A DNA stretch of 27,565 nt, from the NCBI GenBank assembly GCA_009914575.1, contig WNEB01000002.1:1-27565 (forward strand), read 5' to 3'. The notes beneath the pieces were generated by a model. It worked only from the letters and a program-made list of their open reading frames with translations, had not been told where the DNA came from and searched no databases. A program made the position numbers and the translations under genes. This document shows, one piece after another, positions 1-8,802 of the stretch. Each line of letters starts with the position of its first letter. Positions within the stretch are counted from its first letter, which is position 1. The stretch comes from Burkholderia gladioli. GTDB lineage: Bacteria; Pseudomonadota; Gammaproteobacteria; Burkholderiales; Burkholderiaceae.

Positions 1-141
1 ACCTCTGGATCCTCGCCGTCGCCCTGCATCGATCACTCGAAAAACGCGTTGACCATGATCGGGAGTCTGCCTAATCTATGAAACCCCGCCGTCCCAACCT
101 TCAACTACGAATGGGACACCGCCCGCTGACCCAAGGTCGAA

Positions 142-205
142 CGACAGCATCGCCGGGCCGCCGGAAGCTGGCGAGGAGGCAAAGGCTCGCCAGCCGATGC
201 TGTCG
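142..205. repeat. Three-helix inverted-repeat structure
   Basis: An 11-base outer arm at 142-152 (CGACAGCATCG) is perfectly complementary to 195-205. Inside it sit two further hairpins. A small CCGG-GCCG-CCGG hairpin occupies 153-164. A perfect 9-base-pair stem, GCTGGCGAG at 167-175 with CTCGCCAGC at 186-194, encloses a 10-base loop. Folded, this gives a three-way junction with helices of 11, 4 and 9 pairs and only two unpaired bases (165-166) at the junction. No T-run follows, so it is not a normal intrinsic terminator. It could be a structured RNA, a REP-like repeat or part of an element extending left of the window; I cannot say which. Confidence 0.55.
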
Positions 206-248
206 ATGAAATATTATCTTGATTGGGATAAAAGATTCTTGATCTAGA

Positions 249-254
249 TATAAT
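249..254 (+). promoter_or_regulatory. Candidate -10 box for the RNase-barstar pair
   Basis: A perfect TATAAT hexamer lies in the AT-rich leader, about 140 bases before the RNase start. No good -35 hexamer sits at 16-18 bases: TTGATT at 219-224 is too far (24 bases). There is no extended TG motif. Treat it as a candidate only; TTGATT/TACGCT at 311-339 is an alternative. Confidence 0.3.
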
Positions 255-391
255 ACGGCGCTAAATGTGTCAAATAGCCGCAAATGGGGCTTTCAATTCC
301 CGGTCGAACATTGATTCCGCCCGCCATTAGCGCTACGCTTAGACCTTTACTGGTCGTCAACTTGTTGATTTAACAGCGGGAACCCCGGTTC

Positions 392-823
392 ATGGCACGC
401 AAGTGGCACCGCAACGGCGCGCTCGCGTCCGTTTTCGCGCTCATCGCACTGGGTACGGTCGGCTTGCCGGTGGGCAATGCGATTCCTTCCGCGATTTCCA
501 CCGTCGAAGCACGGGAGATGCCGGATGGCGCGGCGGTCGGCACGGTGCCGGCCTCCGGCCTGCCGCGCGAAGCTGTCGCGACGCTCGGGCTGATTGCATC
601 AGGCGGCCCTTATCCGTACTCGAAAGACGGCGTCGTGTTCGGCGACTTCGAGCGCATCCTGCCGAAGCAGCGGCGCGGCTATTACCAGGAGTACACGGTG
701 CCGACGCCTCGCGCACGCAATCGCGGCGCGAAACGGATCGTCTGCGGCGGCCCGCTGCGCCGGATCGACAACTGTTTTTACAGCGACGACCACTACACCA
801 GTTTTAAACGTATTGTTGAATGA
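392..823 (+). CDS. Secreted guanine-specific ribonuclease, barnase/N1-T1 family
   Basis: The 143-residue product is a barnase-family endoribonuclease, which cleaves single-stranded RNA after guanine. Residues 1 to about 30 form a basic start and hydrophobic stretch (LASVFALIAL) ending near VGNA, so export is likely. The mature domain has family landmarks in order: LPREA (57-61), GGPYPY (71-76), YYQEYTVPTP (97-106), RGAKRIVCGG (111-120) and DDHYTSF (132-138). From family knowledge the catalytic triad should be Glu100, Arg115 and His134, and all three are present. The barstar-like gene starts 16 bases after the stop, so the two are probably co-transcribed. No strong ribosome binding site precedes the ATG. 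Whether it acts as an antibacterial toxin or a nutritional RNase is not shown by the sequence. Confidence 0.88.
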   Translation: MARKWHRNGALASVFALIALGTVGLPVGNAIPSAISTVEAREMPDGAAVGTVPASGLPREAVATLGLIASGGPYPYSKDGVVFGDFERILPKQRRGYYQEYTVPTPRARNRGAKRIVCGGPLRRIDNCFYSDDHYTSFKRIVE

Positions 824-839
824 CTTCGGGATAATCGGC

Positions 840-1406
840 ATGAGCGACATTACCTACGCGCACGATACGTCGGCAGCGGCGGAGCTGTTCGCGGTCGGCG
901 ACGGCAACCTGTTCAAGCGCGTGATGCAACTGCATGAGGCCGCGCAGGGCGGCGGAGCGCCGGAATCGCAGCCGGTCTGCCCGGAGCTTTCATCGATCGA
1001 GGAGCCTATGAGTCTTTTCGCGACCGTGCGACCCAATCTCGTGCAGTCGATTCGCGCATTCCGTGTCCACGATCTCGCCGAGGAAGCCGCCCGTCTCGGC
1101 GAGCATTTCCTGTTCGCGTATTGCGGCACGGCGCAGTCGAAGCAGGAGGTGCTCGAGACGATCGCGACGTCGTTCCTGTTCCCGAAGCATTTCGGCAAGA
1201 ACTACGACGCGCTGTACGACTGCCTGACCGACCAGGTGAGCAAGGCCGGCGAGCAACCCGGTTTCGTGATCGTGCTCGAGGCGTTGCCGATCGCCCAGAA
1301 GTTCGACAAGGAAGGCCGCGAGACGCTGCTCGACGTGTTCCGCGAGGCCGCCGAGTTCTGGGCCGAGCGCGACATCGCGTTCCGCGTGTTCTACTCGTTC
1401 GCGTAA
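840..1406 (+). CDS. Barstar-family RNase inhibitor
   Basis: This encodes the inhibitor expected beside a barnase: barstar binds the RNase active site and protects the producing cell, in the cytoplasm. No signal peptide is seen. The barstar fold is recognised in the second half, with FPKHFGKNYDALYDCLTD followed by the hydrophobic strand FVIVLEALPIAQKF and the end AFRVFYSFA. From ATG 840 the product has 188 residues, far longer than the roughly 90 of classical barstar. An internal in-frame ATG at 1008 is preceded by GAGGAG at near-ideal spacing and would give a 132-residue form (MSLFATVRPN...). The 840 start has only a weak CGGGA nearby. I give the longer form but the shorter start has the better ribosome binding site; both may be used. 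Confidence 0.8.
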   Translation: MSDITYAHDTSAAAELFAVGDGNLFKRVMQLHEAAQGGGAPESQPVCPELSSIEEPMSLFATVRPNLVQSIRAFRVHDLAEEAARLGEHFLFAYCGTAQSKQEVLETIATSFLFPKHFGKNYDALYDCLTDQVSKAGEQPGFVIVLEALPIAQKFDKEGRETLLDVFREAAEFWAERDIAFRVFYSFA

Positions 1407-1473
1407 GCGGGCGCCATCATTCCTGTTGTGTCGCGTGCGCCGGTGCTGCCGGCGTGCACGTGGCTGCCAGCCG

Positions 1474-1499
1474 AAAGCCCGCCTGCGTGCGGGCTTTTT
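1474..1499 (+). terminator. Intrinsic terminator after the barstar gene
   Basis: A perfect 9-base-pair stem, AAAGCCCGC (1474-1482) with GCGGGCTTT (1489-1497), has a 6-base loop and ends in a run of five T (1495-1499). It lies about 70 bases downstream of the barstar stop and separates the RNase-barstar unit from the next gene. Confidence 0.85.
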
Positions 1500-1599
1500 G
1501 CGTCGACGACCGGTCGATCGGCATGTGTCCGGCTTGCTCGCGTCGGGCGAGGCGCCGGTTCGATCGCGTCGACCAACCTTGCCCGAGGGCCCGATTTCC

Positions 1600-2358
1600 A
1601 TGAACGTCATCCGAGCCTTGCGCGCCGTTGCCGCGCGCCGAGCCATTCGCCGTGTCGCGCCGTGCCTGGCGGCCGGCGTTTTCTCCGTGGCCGTGCAGGC
1701 TGCGTCGCCGTCGCCATTGCCGCCGTCGCCGACGCAAAGCACCGATCTGCTGCTGGGCCTGTTCGTCAACGGCGATCTGTCCAAGGGGCAGCAATACAAC
1801 GAGGCGATGCGCGGCGTCAGCGGCGGCGCGCAGCAGGTCGATCTCGAAACCTATGCGACGTTGCGCGCGCAGAATCCGCGGCTGCTGGCCGAGCGGATTG
1901 TCGAAGCGATGCCCGAAGCCCGGCGCGAGGCGATAGCCGAGCCGCTGCGCCGCCTGCTGAGCGCCGTGTCGGATGCGATCGGCCGCTCGCGTTGTCGCAC
2001 CACCGGCGAGACGCGCGAACTCGATCCCGCGAATGACGAGCAGTGGATCGCGAAGGTCGGCTATACGTGCGAGAGGTTGCCAATCTGGCGCCCGTCATGG
2101 AGCGGCTGCGCGCGACGTTGCCGCGTCAGCAGGTCACGACCGAGAAGGCGGCCGAGGCCGCCGCCGCGAACCGCATGTCGCGGCTGGCGGACATGCTGCC
2201 CGCTGCACCGATCGAACTGCCGGTGTCGGGCACGCTCGAGCTGCAGGGCAGCGACATTGACGGGTTGGCGCGCGCCGGCGGTGGGCGACATGATCGACGT
2301 GGTGTCGCGGTCGATCCTCGAGGCGATCGGGATTCCGGTCGAAATGAATGGGCAGTGA
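1600..2358 (+). pseudogene. Exported protein of unknown function, two frameshifts
   Basis: I do not recognise this family. From ATG 1600 the reading frame gives a basic N-terminus and a hydrophobic stretch (CLAAGVFSVAVQAA), a likely signal peptide cleaved near residue 34, then a Pro/Ser-rich linker and a helical-looking region. Near 2070 the sensible frame ends and the composition becomes Arg/Cys-rich noise. The protein-like sequence continues in another frame (EVANLAPVMERLRATLP to ELQGSDIDGLARA). Near 2265-2285 it returns to the first frame (VGDMIDVVSRSILEAIGIPVEMNGQ) and stops at 2356-2358. Two compensating indels are therefore needed, and an intact product would be about 252 residues. The lesions may be real or sequence errors. 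It converges on rsmE with a 27-base gap. Confidence 0.6.
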
Positions 2359-2385
2359 AGCCGGCGCGGACGCGCCCGGGCGTGG

Positions 2386-3147
2386 TTACCAGCCGCCCCA
2401 GCGCGCGGCGAGCGCCGCGAGCATCGCCATGCCGGTCGTCTCGGTGCGCAGCACGCGCGCGCCGAGCACGATCGCCTGGAAGCCGGCATCGCGCGCCGCG
2501 TCTTCCTCGGCCGGCGACAGCCCGCCTTCCGGCCCGATCAGCAGCGTGACGCCGCCAGCGGGCGCCGCGGTCGGCAGTGCGTCGAACGCGATGCTCGCGC
2601 GCGGCGACAGCATCAGCCGCAACTCGTCGCTTGCCGCGACCGGCAATGCCGAAAGCCAGTGGTTGAAATCGGCGACGTTCGCCACCGTTGGCAGCCGGTT
2701 GCGACCGCATTGCTCACACGACGCGCGCACCACACCCTGCCAGTGCGCGACGCGCTTCTCGGCGCGTTCGCCCGACAGCCGCACCACGCCGAGCCCGGTG
2801 GACAGCGGCGCGACCGCCGCCACGCCCAGCTCCACCGCCTTCTCGATCAGCCAATCCATCTTGTCGCCGCCGGCGATGCCCTGCGCGAGCGTGACGCGGT
2901 AAGGCGTCTCCAGTTCGCGCGCGTCGAACGCGACGGTGCGCGCGATGGCCGTGCGCTTGCCGACCTCGATCAACTCGGCGCGGTGCTGGCCGCCGGTGCC
3001 GTCGAACAGCGTGAGCGCGTCGCCGGCTTCGAGCCGCAGCACCTGCACATGACGCGCCACCTCGGCTGGCAGCGTGACGTGGGCGTCGGTCGCGAGCGGA
3101 ACATCGACGAAGAAACGCGGCACCGACGACGTACTGCTGCCGCTCAT
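2386..3147 (-). CDS. rsmE: 16S rRNA m3U1498 methyltransferase RsmE
   Basis: RsmE methylates N3 of U1498 in 16S rRNA on the assembled 30S subunit, using S-adenosylmethionine. The 253-residue product has an N-terminal PUA-like part (about 10-75) and a C-terminal SPOUT domain. The knotted cofactor site is visible as LLIGPEGGLSPAEE (203-215) and LGARVLRTETTGMA (228-241). LAQGIAGGDKMDWLIEKAVELGV (about 88-109) is also typical. The frame is open upstream to 3288, but the start at 3147 (MSGSSTSSVPRFF) fits the family length. It creates a 4-base ATGA overlap with the VOC gene upstream, indicating translational coupling in the ancestral pair. That coupling is probably impaired because the VOC frame now stops early. 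Confidence 0.93.
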   Translation of the reverse strand: MSGSSTSSVPRFFVDVPLATDAHVTLPAEVARHVQVLRLEAGDALTLFDGTGGQHRAELIEVGKRTAIARTVAFDARELETPYRVTLAQGIAGGDKMDWLIEKAVELGVAAVAPLSTGLGVVRLSGERAEKRVAHWQGVVRASCEQCGRNRLPTVANVADFNHWLSALPVAASDELRLMLSPRASIAFDALPTAAPAGGVTLLIGPEGGLSPAEEDAARDAGFQAIVLGARVLRTETTGMAMLAALAARWGGW

Positions 3148-3478
3148 GACGCGATCCGGCATGCGAGCGCCCAGCGATAGCCGTCGAGATCCTCGACCTG
3201 CGCGAAGCGGTCGCCCCAGAACTGATCGCACGGCTCGGTCAACGATTTCGCGCCGGCGTCGAGCGCGCGGTCGAGCCGAATGCGCCATCGGGCGCGAACA
3301 TCACGATCAGCTGGCCGTGGTAGCGCATCTCGGCGTGCATGATCGCGCCGTCTTCGTCGGTCAATTCACGCTTTTCGAACCCGAACGCGCTGTCATAAAA
3401 CGCGATCGAGGCCTGGGCGTTGCGAACGGTCAGATAGGGCGTCAACCACGGCACGTTGGCCGGACGTGGGTCGGTCAT
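3144..3478 (-). pseudogene. VOC-family (glyoxalase/PhnB-like) protein, internally deleted
   Basis: The first 66 or so codons read as a vicinal-oxygen-chelate protein: VPWLTPYLTVRNAQASIAFY, then AIMHAEMRYHGQLIVMFAPDG. After GAFGSTA the frame hits a stop at 3239-3241. The C-terminal part continues in another frame (ALDAGAKSLTEPCDQFWGD, then FAQVEDLDGYRWALACRIAS) and ends in a TGA overlapping the rsmE start. Members of this family normally have about 25-30 more residues between these blocks, including a VYVDDVDAF-like strand. So the gene lost an internal segment whose length was not a multiple of three. The joint carries two copies of GCTCGAC (read on the minus strand), which could have mediated the deletion. 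A functional product is unlikely. Confidence 0.72.
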
Positions 3479-3589
3479 CGAACAGGCTCCTGCGGGATGG
3501 GGGACGATAGCGCCAATTCAGCGCCGTAGGCCGAGTGTATCGCGCAGCGTGCGGCGCAGGGTGAATAGCGCCGGATGCAGCTCGGCGTC

Positions 3590-4375
3590 CTAGAAGCGCA
3601 GGCCGCCGACGCCGCGCGCGGCCAGCCGCTCGTCGATGTCGTGGGCGAACAGCGCGCCAGCGTCGAGCGTGTCGCTGGCCATGGCCATCAGCCATTCGCC
3701 GCCGTACAGCGGCACCGGCGCGGCCAGCGGCGCCACGACCGCGAAGCAGGCGCGCAGTTCGGCCACCAGCGCGGCGATCCGGTCGGCGTGGAAGCCTGGT
3801 GCGCCTAGGTGCATCGACAGCGCCGCGCACGGCGTGAGCAACCGCTTGAGCCGGGCGAAGAACGCCCGCGTGTAGAGGCCGGCGGTCGGCGAGTCGGGCG
3901 GCGTCAGGTCGAACACCACGAGGTCGAAATGCCCGGTCGCGTGCTCGACGTAATGCGCCGCGTCGCCGATCACGAGCTCGACGCGCGGATCGTCGAACGC
4001 ACCGTCGCGGACCGTGCCGAGGTGGCGGCGCGCCATCGCGATCACCGCCTCGTCGAGCTCGGCGATCACGATCCGCTCGATCGACGGGTGCTTGAGCAAC
4101 TGCCGCGCGGCGCCGCCGTCGCCGCCGCCGAGCACCAGCGCGCGGCGAGGCCGCGGATGGGCCAGCGCGGCCGGATGGGTCATGCACTCGTGATAGACGA
4201 ATTCGTCGCCGGTCGAGGTCATCGGCTGGCCGTCGAGCGTGAACAGCCGACCGAGCTGCGGCGTGTCCCAGACCTCGATGCGCTGATGCGGCGAGGCGTG
4301 CGATTCGAGCCGGCGCGCGTTCGGGAAGCCGTAGGTCGCGTCGGGGGACGGGTGAAAGAGCAGCGTGGAGCTCAC
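3590..4375 (-). CDS. speE: Spermidine synthase family protein, C-terminus cut by an amber codon
   Basis: The product belongs to the aminopropyltransferase/spermidine synthase family, which moves an aminopropyl group from decarboxylated SAM to putrescine. Visible landmarks are a small N-terminal beta domain, YHECMTHPA (61-69), the nucleotide-binding GGGDGG (83-88), ELDEAVI (106-112), GDAAHYV (137-143) and the active-site loop FDLTPPDSP (155-163). I chose GTG 4375 (VSSTLLFHPS) because no in-frame ATG lies between it and residue 52; no good ribosome binding site is seen. The frame ends at TAG 3590-3592 after 261 residues. Downstream the same frame continues sensibly for 23 codons (DAELHPALFTLRRTL...) to TGA 3518-3520. 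The TAG therefore replaces a sense codon, probably Tyr TAC. Activity may survive, since the catalytic core is complete. The exact substrate is uncertain. Confidence 0.78.
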   Translation of the reverse strand: MSSTLLFHPSPDATYGFPNARRLESHASPHQRIEVWDTPQLGRLFTLDGQPMTSTGDEFVYHECMTHPAALAHPRPRRALVLGGGDGGAARQLLKHPSIERIVIAELDEAVIAMARRHLGTVRDGAFDDPRVELVIGDAAHYVEHATGHFDLVVFDLTPPDSPTAGLYTRAFFARLKRLLTPCAALSMHLGAPGFHADRIAALVAELRACFAVVAPLAAPVPLYGGEWLMAMASDTLDAGALFAHDIDERLAARGVGGLRF

Positions 4376-4542
4376 GGTCGGCGGCGAGGGCGGGAGATGA
4401 AGCGAATTATAGGAGCCGGCCGCCGGGCGGCAAATCGGAGCGCTCGGCGCGGCCCCGAAGCCGACCGAACGGCGCGCGTCGGGCACGCCGCCGCCCGATG
4501 CGCGCCGGACGCCGTTTTCACCGGGGCGGGAGCCGGGGCATC

Positions 4543-4551
4543 TGTTAAAAT
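4543..4551 (+). promoter_or_regulatory. Candidate extended -10 promoter for tkt
   Basis: TGTTAAAAT gives an extended -10 (TG-N-TAAAAT) in the 317-base gap between the divergent speE-like gene and tkt. The usual -35 position has no match, as is acceptable for extended -10 promoters. Transcription would start near 4558, giving a leader of about 135 bases. The rest of this gap (4376-4692) shows no gene. Confidence 0.4.
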
Positions 4552-4692
4552 GGGCGGCTTTGCAGCCTCCCGTCTGATTGCTCGTCCGCTTCGCGTCCTG
4601 ATGGCGCCGCACCGCGCGCCGGGGTCGGCTGGCCCGCGAGCTTCCGGACATGCCGTGCCCCCGTTTTTCTCGACTCGTTCTCCGGACTCGAC

Positions 4693-6714
4693 ATGACGAC
4701 CTCGTCTCCCGCCAATACCACCCTGATGGCCAACGCGATCCGCGCGCTCGCGATGGATGCCGTGCAGCAAGCCAATTCCGGCCACCCGGGCATGCCGATG
4801 GGCATGGCCGAAATCGGCGTCGCGCTGTGGTCGCGCCACCTGCGCCACAACCCGGCGAACCCGCACTGGGCCGATCGCGACCGCTTCGTGCTGTCGAACG
4901 GCCATGGCTCGATGCTGCTGTACTCGCTGCTGCATCTGACCGGCTACGATCTGCCGATCGAAGAACTGAAGAACTTCCGCCAACTGCATTCCAAGACGCC
5001 GGGCCACCCGGAATACGGCATCACGGCCGGCGTGGAAACGACCACCGGCCCGCTCGGCCAGGGTCTGGCGAACGCGGTCGGCATGGCGCTCGGCGAAGCG
5101 CTGCTGGCGGTCGAATTCAACAAGGCCGACGCGAAGATCGTCGATCACCACACCTACGTGTTCCTGGGCGATGGCTGCCTGATGGAAGGCATCTCGCACG
5201 AAGCCTGTTCGCTGGCCGGCACGCTGAAGCTGAACAAGCTGATCGCGCTGTACGACGACAACGGCATCTCGATCGACGGCGACGTCGAGCACTGGTTCCA
5301 CGACGACACCCCGAAGCGCTTCGAAGCCTACGGCTGGAACGTGATCCCGGTCGTGGACGGCCATGATGTCGAGGCGGTCGACGCCGCCATCGCGAAGGCC
5401 AGGCAATCGGACAAGCCCACGCTGATCTGCTGCAAGACGGTGATCGGCAAGGGCGCGGCCACCAAGGCCGGCGGCCACGACGTGCACGGCGCGGCGCTCG
5501 GCGCCGAGGAAATCGCCAAGACGCGCGCGGCGCTGGGCTGGAACTGGGAGCCGTTCGTGATCCCGCAGGAAGTCTATGCGGCATGGGACGGCAAGCAGGC
5601 CGGCGCGAAGTTCGAAAGCGAATGGCAAGGCGCGTTCGACGCCTACCGCGCGAAGTACCCGACCGAAGCCGCTGAATTCGAGCGCCGCTCGGCCAACAAG
5701 CTGCCGGTCGACTGGGCCGAGAAGGCCGCCGCGATCGTCGCCGCCGCCAACGAGCGCGCCGAAACGGTCGCCACCCGCAAGGCATCGCAGCAAACCATCG
5801 AAGGCCTGGCCGCGGCGCTGCCCGAACTGCTCGGCGGTTCGGCCGACCTGACCGGCTCGAACCTGACCAACTGGAAGGCCTCGAAGCCGGTGCGCGCCGG
5901 CGATCACGGCATCCAGTGGGGCAACCACATCAACTACGGCGTGCGCGAATTCGGCATGAGCGCCGCGATCAACGGGCTGGTCCTGCACGGCGGCTACAAG
6001 CCGTTCGGCGGCACGTTCCTGACCTTCTCCGACTACAGCCGCAACGCGCTGCGCGTCGCCGCGCTGATGAAGGCGCCGTCGATCTTCGTGTTCACGCACG
6101 ATTCGATCGGCCTCGGCGAAGACGGCCCGACCCACCAGTCGATCGAGCACGTCTCGAGCCTGCGTCTGATCCCGCACCTCGACGTCTGGCGTCCGGCCGA
6201 CACGGTCGAAACGGCCGTGGCCTGGACCGCATCGATCGCCACGCAACGTCCGTCGTGCCTGATCTTCAGCCGTCAGAACCTGCAGTTCAACACCCGCAGC
6301 GATGCGCAGATCGCCAACGTCGCCAAGGGTGGCTACGTGCTGCGCGACTGGCAGGAAGACATCGTCGCCCGCAAGATCATCCTGATCGCCACGGGTTCCG
6401 AGGTCGAGCTGGCCATGAAGGCGATCGAGCCGCTGGCGCAGCAGGGCATCGCGGCACGCGTCGTGTCGATGCCGGCCACCACGGTGTTCGACCGTCAGGC
6501 CGCCGAGTACCGCGAGCGCGTGCTGCCGGCCGGCGTGTGCCGCGTGGCGATCGAAGCGGGCGTGACCGATTTCTGGCACAAGTACGTCGGCCTCGAAGGC
6601 GGCGTGGTCGGCATCGATTCGTTCGGCGAATCGGCCCCGGCCGGCGTGCTGTTCAAATACTTCGGCTTCACCGTCGAGAACATCGTCGAGACGTCCAAGC
6701 ACGTGCTCGCCTAA
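4693..6714 (+). CDS. tkt: Transketolase
   Basis: Transketolase transfers two-carbon units between ketose and aldose phosphates in the non-oxidative pentose phosphate pathway, using thiamine diphosphate and a divalent metal. The 673-residue length is normal. The N-terminal region has SGHPGMPMG (29-37) and [11 protein letters not shown] (68-77). The cofactor/metal motif runs from GDG (159-161) to the Asn at 190 ([10 protein letters not shown]). The middle domain has [10 protein letters not shown] (about 378-387) and [16 protein letters not shown], and the C-terminal domain includes [13 protein letters not shown]. The start at 4693 leaves the usual short N-terminus ([20 protein letters not shown]). 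gap follows after 98 bases on the same strand, a common arrangement in this group. No lesion is seen. Confidence 0.97.
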   Translation: MTTSSPANTTLMANAIRALAMDAVQQANSGHPGMPMGMAEIGVALWSRHLRHNPANPHWADRDRFVLSNGHGSMLLYSLLHLTGYDLPIEELKNFRQLHSKTPGHPEYGITAGVETTTGPLGQGLANAVGMALGEALLAVEFNKADAKIVDHHTYVFLGDGCLMEGISHEACSLAGTLKLNKLIALYDDNGISIDGDVEHWFHDDTPKRFEAYGWNVIPVVDGHDVEAVDAAIAKARQSDKPTLICCKTVIGKGAATKAGGHDVHGAALGAEEIAKTRAALGWNWEPFVIPQEVYAAWDGKQAGAKFESEWQGAFDAYRAKYPTEAAEFERRSANKLPVDWAEKAAAIVAAANERAETVATRKASQQTIEGLAAALPELLGGSADLTGSNLTNWKASKPVRAGDHGIQWGNHINYGVREFGMSAAINGLVLHGGYKPFGGTFLTFSDYSRNALRVAALMKAPSIFVFTHDSIGLGEDGPTHQSIEHVSSLRLIPHLDVWRPADTVETAVAWTASIATQRPSCLIFSRQNLQFNTRSDAQIANVAKGGYVLRDWQEDIVARKIILIATGSEVELAMKAIEPLAQQGIAARVVSMPATTVFDRQAAEYRERVLPAGVCRVAIEAGVTDFWHKYVGLEGGVVGIDSFGESAPAGVLFKYFGFTVENIVETSKHVLA

Positions 6715-6728
6715 GCATCGAATATCCA

Positions 6729-6763
6729 GGCGCCGGCCGGTTTCCCCAAGCCGGGCCGGCGCC
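6729..6763 (+). other. GC-rich hairpin between tkt and gap
   Basis: GGCGCCGGCC (6729-6738) pairs perfectly with GGCCGGCGCC (6754-6763) around a 15-base loop that can pair further (GG with CC). No T-run follows, so it is not a classical terminator. It could protect the 3' end of tkt mRNA or tune read-through into gap. Confidence 0.5.
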
Positions 6764-6812
6764 GTCGTGAAGCTGCCACGTATCGATTTTTTCAGCCATC
6801 AGGAGATAGACC

Positions 6813-7823
<1,011 letters not shown>

Positions 7824-7878
7824 GCCGGCTCCCGCTGCCAGCCCGGGTTCTTCCGGGCTGGCGTGGCGGCAGGAACGA

Positions 7879-7921
7879 AAAACCGCCGTCGCGCCTCGTG
7901 CGCGGCGGCGGTTTTGTTTTT
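7879..7921. terminator. Strong terminator between gap and the convergent GntR gene
   Basis: Bases 7879-7893 pair with 7901-7915, about 15 pairs including one G-T wobble, around a 7-base loop. The stem ends in TTTTGTTTTT. The left flank is A-rich, so it can also work for the minus-strand gene that ends at 7962. A second GC-rich hairpin without a T-run lies just before it (about 7837-7863). Confidence 0.88.
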
Positions 7922-7961
7922 GGCGCGGAAAAGCGGAGTGGCGGGTGGCGGGGCGGTAGCC

Positions 7962-8654
7962 TCAGCCGCGCGGCGTCGGGAAGAACACGCCGGCGCGTTG
8001 CGCGGCGCTCTCGATGTGCGTTTCGATAGCGCGGCCCGCGGCGGCCGAATCGCGGGCGATCAGCGCGTCGAGGATCGCGCGGTGTTCGTGCCAGGTCGAC
8101 AGCATCAGCTCGCGCCGGTAGAACGGCATGCGCTGGCTTTCCTTCATGATGTCCGCGCTGTTGCGCAACACCGATTCGATCGCGGCGTTGCCGGCCAGCC
8201 CGAGAATCCGCATGTGGAAATCGAAATCGAGCTGCGCGGCGTCGTCGAGCGCGTTGTCGGTCAGCGCCACGTGCAGCGCCGCGAGGTTGTCCTCGAACCA
8301 GGCGAGATCCGCATCGCTCACGGCCAGCGCCGCCATGCGCGCCGCGAAGCCTTCCAGCGCGTAGCGCATCTGATAGGTGTCGGGCGGCGACGACTGCGCG
8401 GCAAAGCGCCACGGATGACCGGCAGCCGCCTGCGCGCGCTCGACGTAGACGCCCTTGCCGGGCCGGATCGTCAGCATGCCGAGCGCTTCCAGCGTGGACA
8501 GCGCTTCGCGCAGCGAGGCGCGGCTGATCTCCAGTTCCTCGGAAAGCTGGCGCTGCGCGGGCAGCAGGCTGCCGACGGGGTAGGCGCCGGTTTCGATGCG
8601 GGCCTGGATCGTCGCCACGGCGGCGTCGGTAACGGTATGGGGAACGTTCTTCAT
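7962..8654 (-). CDS. GntR-family transcription regulator, FadR (FCD) subfamily
   Basis: The 230-residue product has an N-terminal winged helix (about 8-75; LPAQRQLSEELEISRASLREALSTLEALGMLTIRPGKGVYV spans residues 31-71). A helical FCD ligand-binding domain follows (about 95-215). Putative metal or acid ligands typical of FCD domains are Asp143/His147, His191 and His213. It is transcribed away from the dctA-like/alc/allA genes. A perfect FadR-type operator sits just downstream of their promoter, so it most likely represses that operon and is relieved by a small acid. The inducer is not known; a ureide-pathway intermediate or a C4-dicarboxylate is plausible from the neighbours. Its own promoter was not clear. 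Confidence 0.88.
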   Translation of the reverse strand: MKNVPHTVTDAAVATIQARIETGAYPVGSLLPAQRQLSEELEISRASLREALSTLEALGMLTIRPGKGVYVERAQAAAGHPWRFAAQSSPPDTYQMRYALEGFAARMAALAVSDADLAWFEDNLAALHVALTDNALDDAAQLDFDFHMRILGLAGNAAIESVLRNSADIMKESQRMPFYRRELMLSTWHEHRAILDALIARDSAAAGRAIETHIESAAQRAGVFFPTPRG

Positions 8655-8760
8655 GACTACACGGGGGCCGGTCAGACCGGCATTGTAATCCGGCCGGACC
8701 GCACGCGCCGCAGCGTCCGCGCAGGTGTCGGCGATCGGGTAATCCCTGTTTTTGACACGG

Positions 8761-8789
8761 TTGACGCGACTATATCGGCTTCCTACACT
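8761..8789 (+). promoter_or_regulatory. Sigma70-type promoter of the dctA-like/alc/allA operon
   Basis: TTGACG (8761-8766, five of six consensus bases) and TACACT (8784-8789, four of six) are separated by exactly 17 bases. The expected start point is near 8796. The FadR-type operator begins about seven bases later, an ideal place for a repressor. Confidence 0.7.
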
Positions 8790-8802
8790 CCGTCATAACT
8801 TC

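Larger units (their letters stand above)
1..391. other. Non-coding leader upstream of the RNase gene
   Basis: No convincing coding sequence is visible here. Base composition is noticeably richer in A and T around 205-300 than in the rest of the window. The stretch holds a compact inverted-repeat structure (142-205), a perfect TATAAT hexamer (249-254), and further on a weak promoter-like pair: TTGATT at 311-316 and TACGCT at 334-339, spaced by 17 bases. A short dyad TCAAC-TT-GTTGA lies at 357-368. I read it as the regulatory region of the RNase-barstar pair plus an unexplained structured element. Confidence 0.5.

Noticed and set aside
101..283. A 60-codon minus-strand frame in the leader
   Set aside because: It overlaps the inverted-repeat structure, lacks a ribosome binding site and resembles no family.
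4372..6702. A 776-codon open frame on the minus strand opposite tkt
   Set aside because: It is antisense to a fully recognisable transketolase, has low-complexity His/Arg/Asp-rich sequence, and arises from the GC-skewed third codon positions.
6729..6763. tkt-gap hairpin as an intrinsic terminator
   Set aside because: There is no T-run after the stem, so I list it only as a hairpin.
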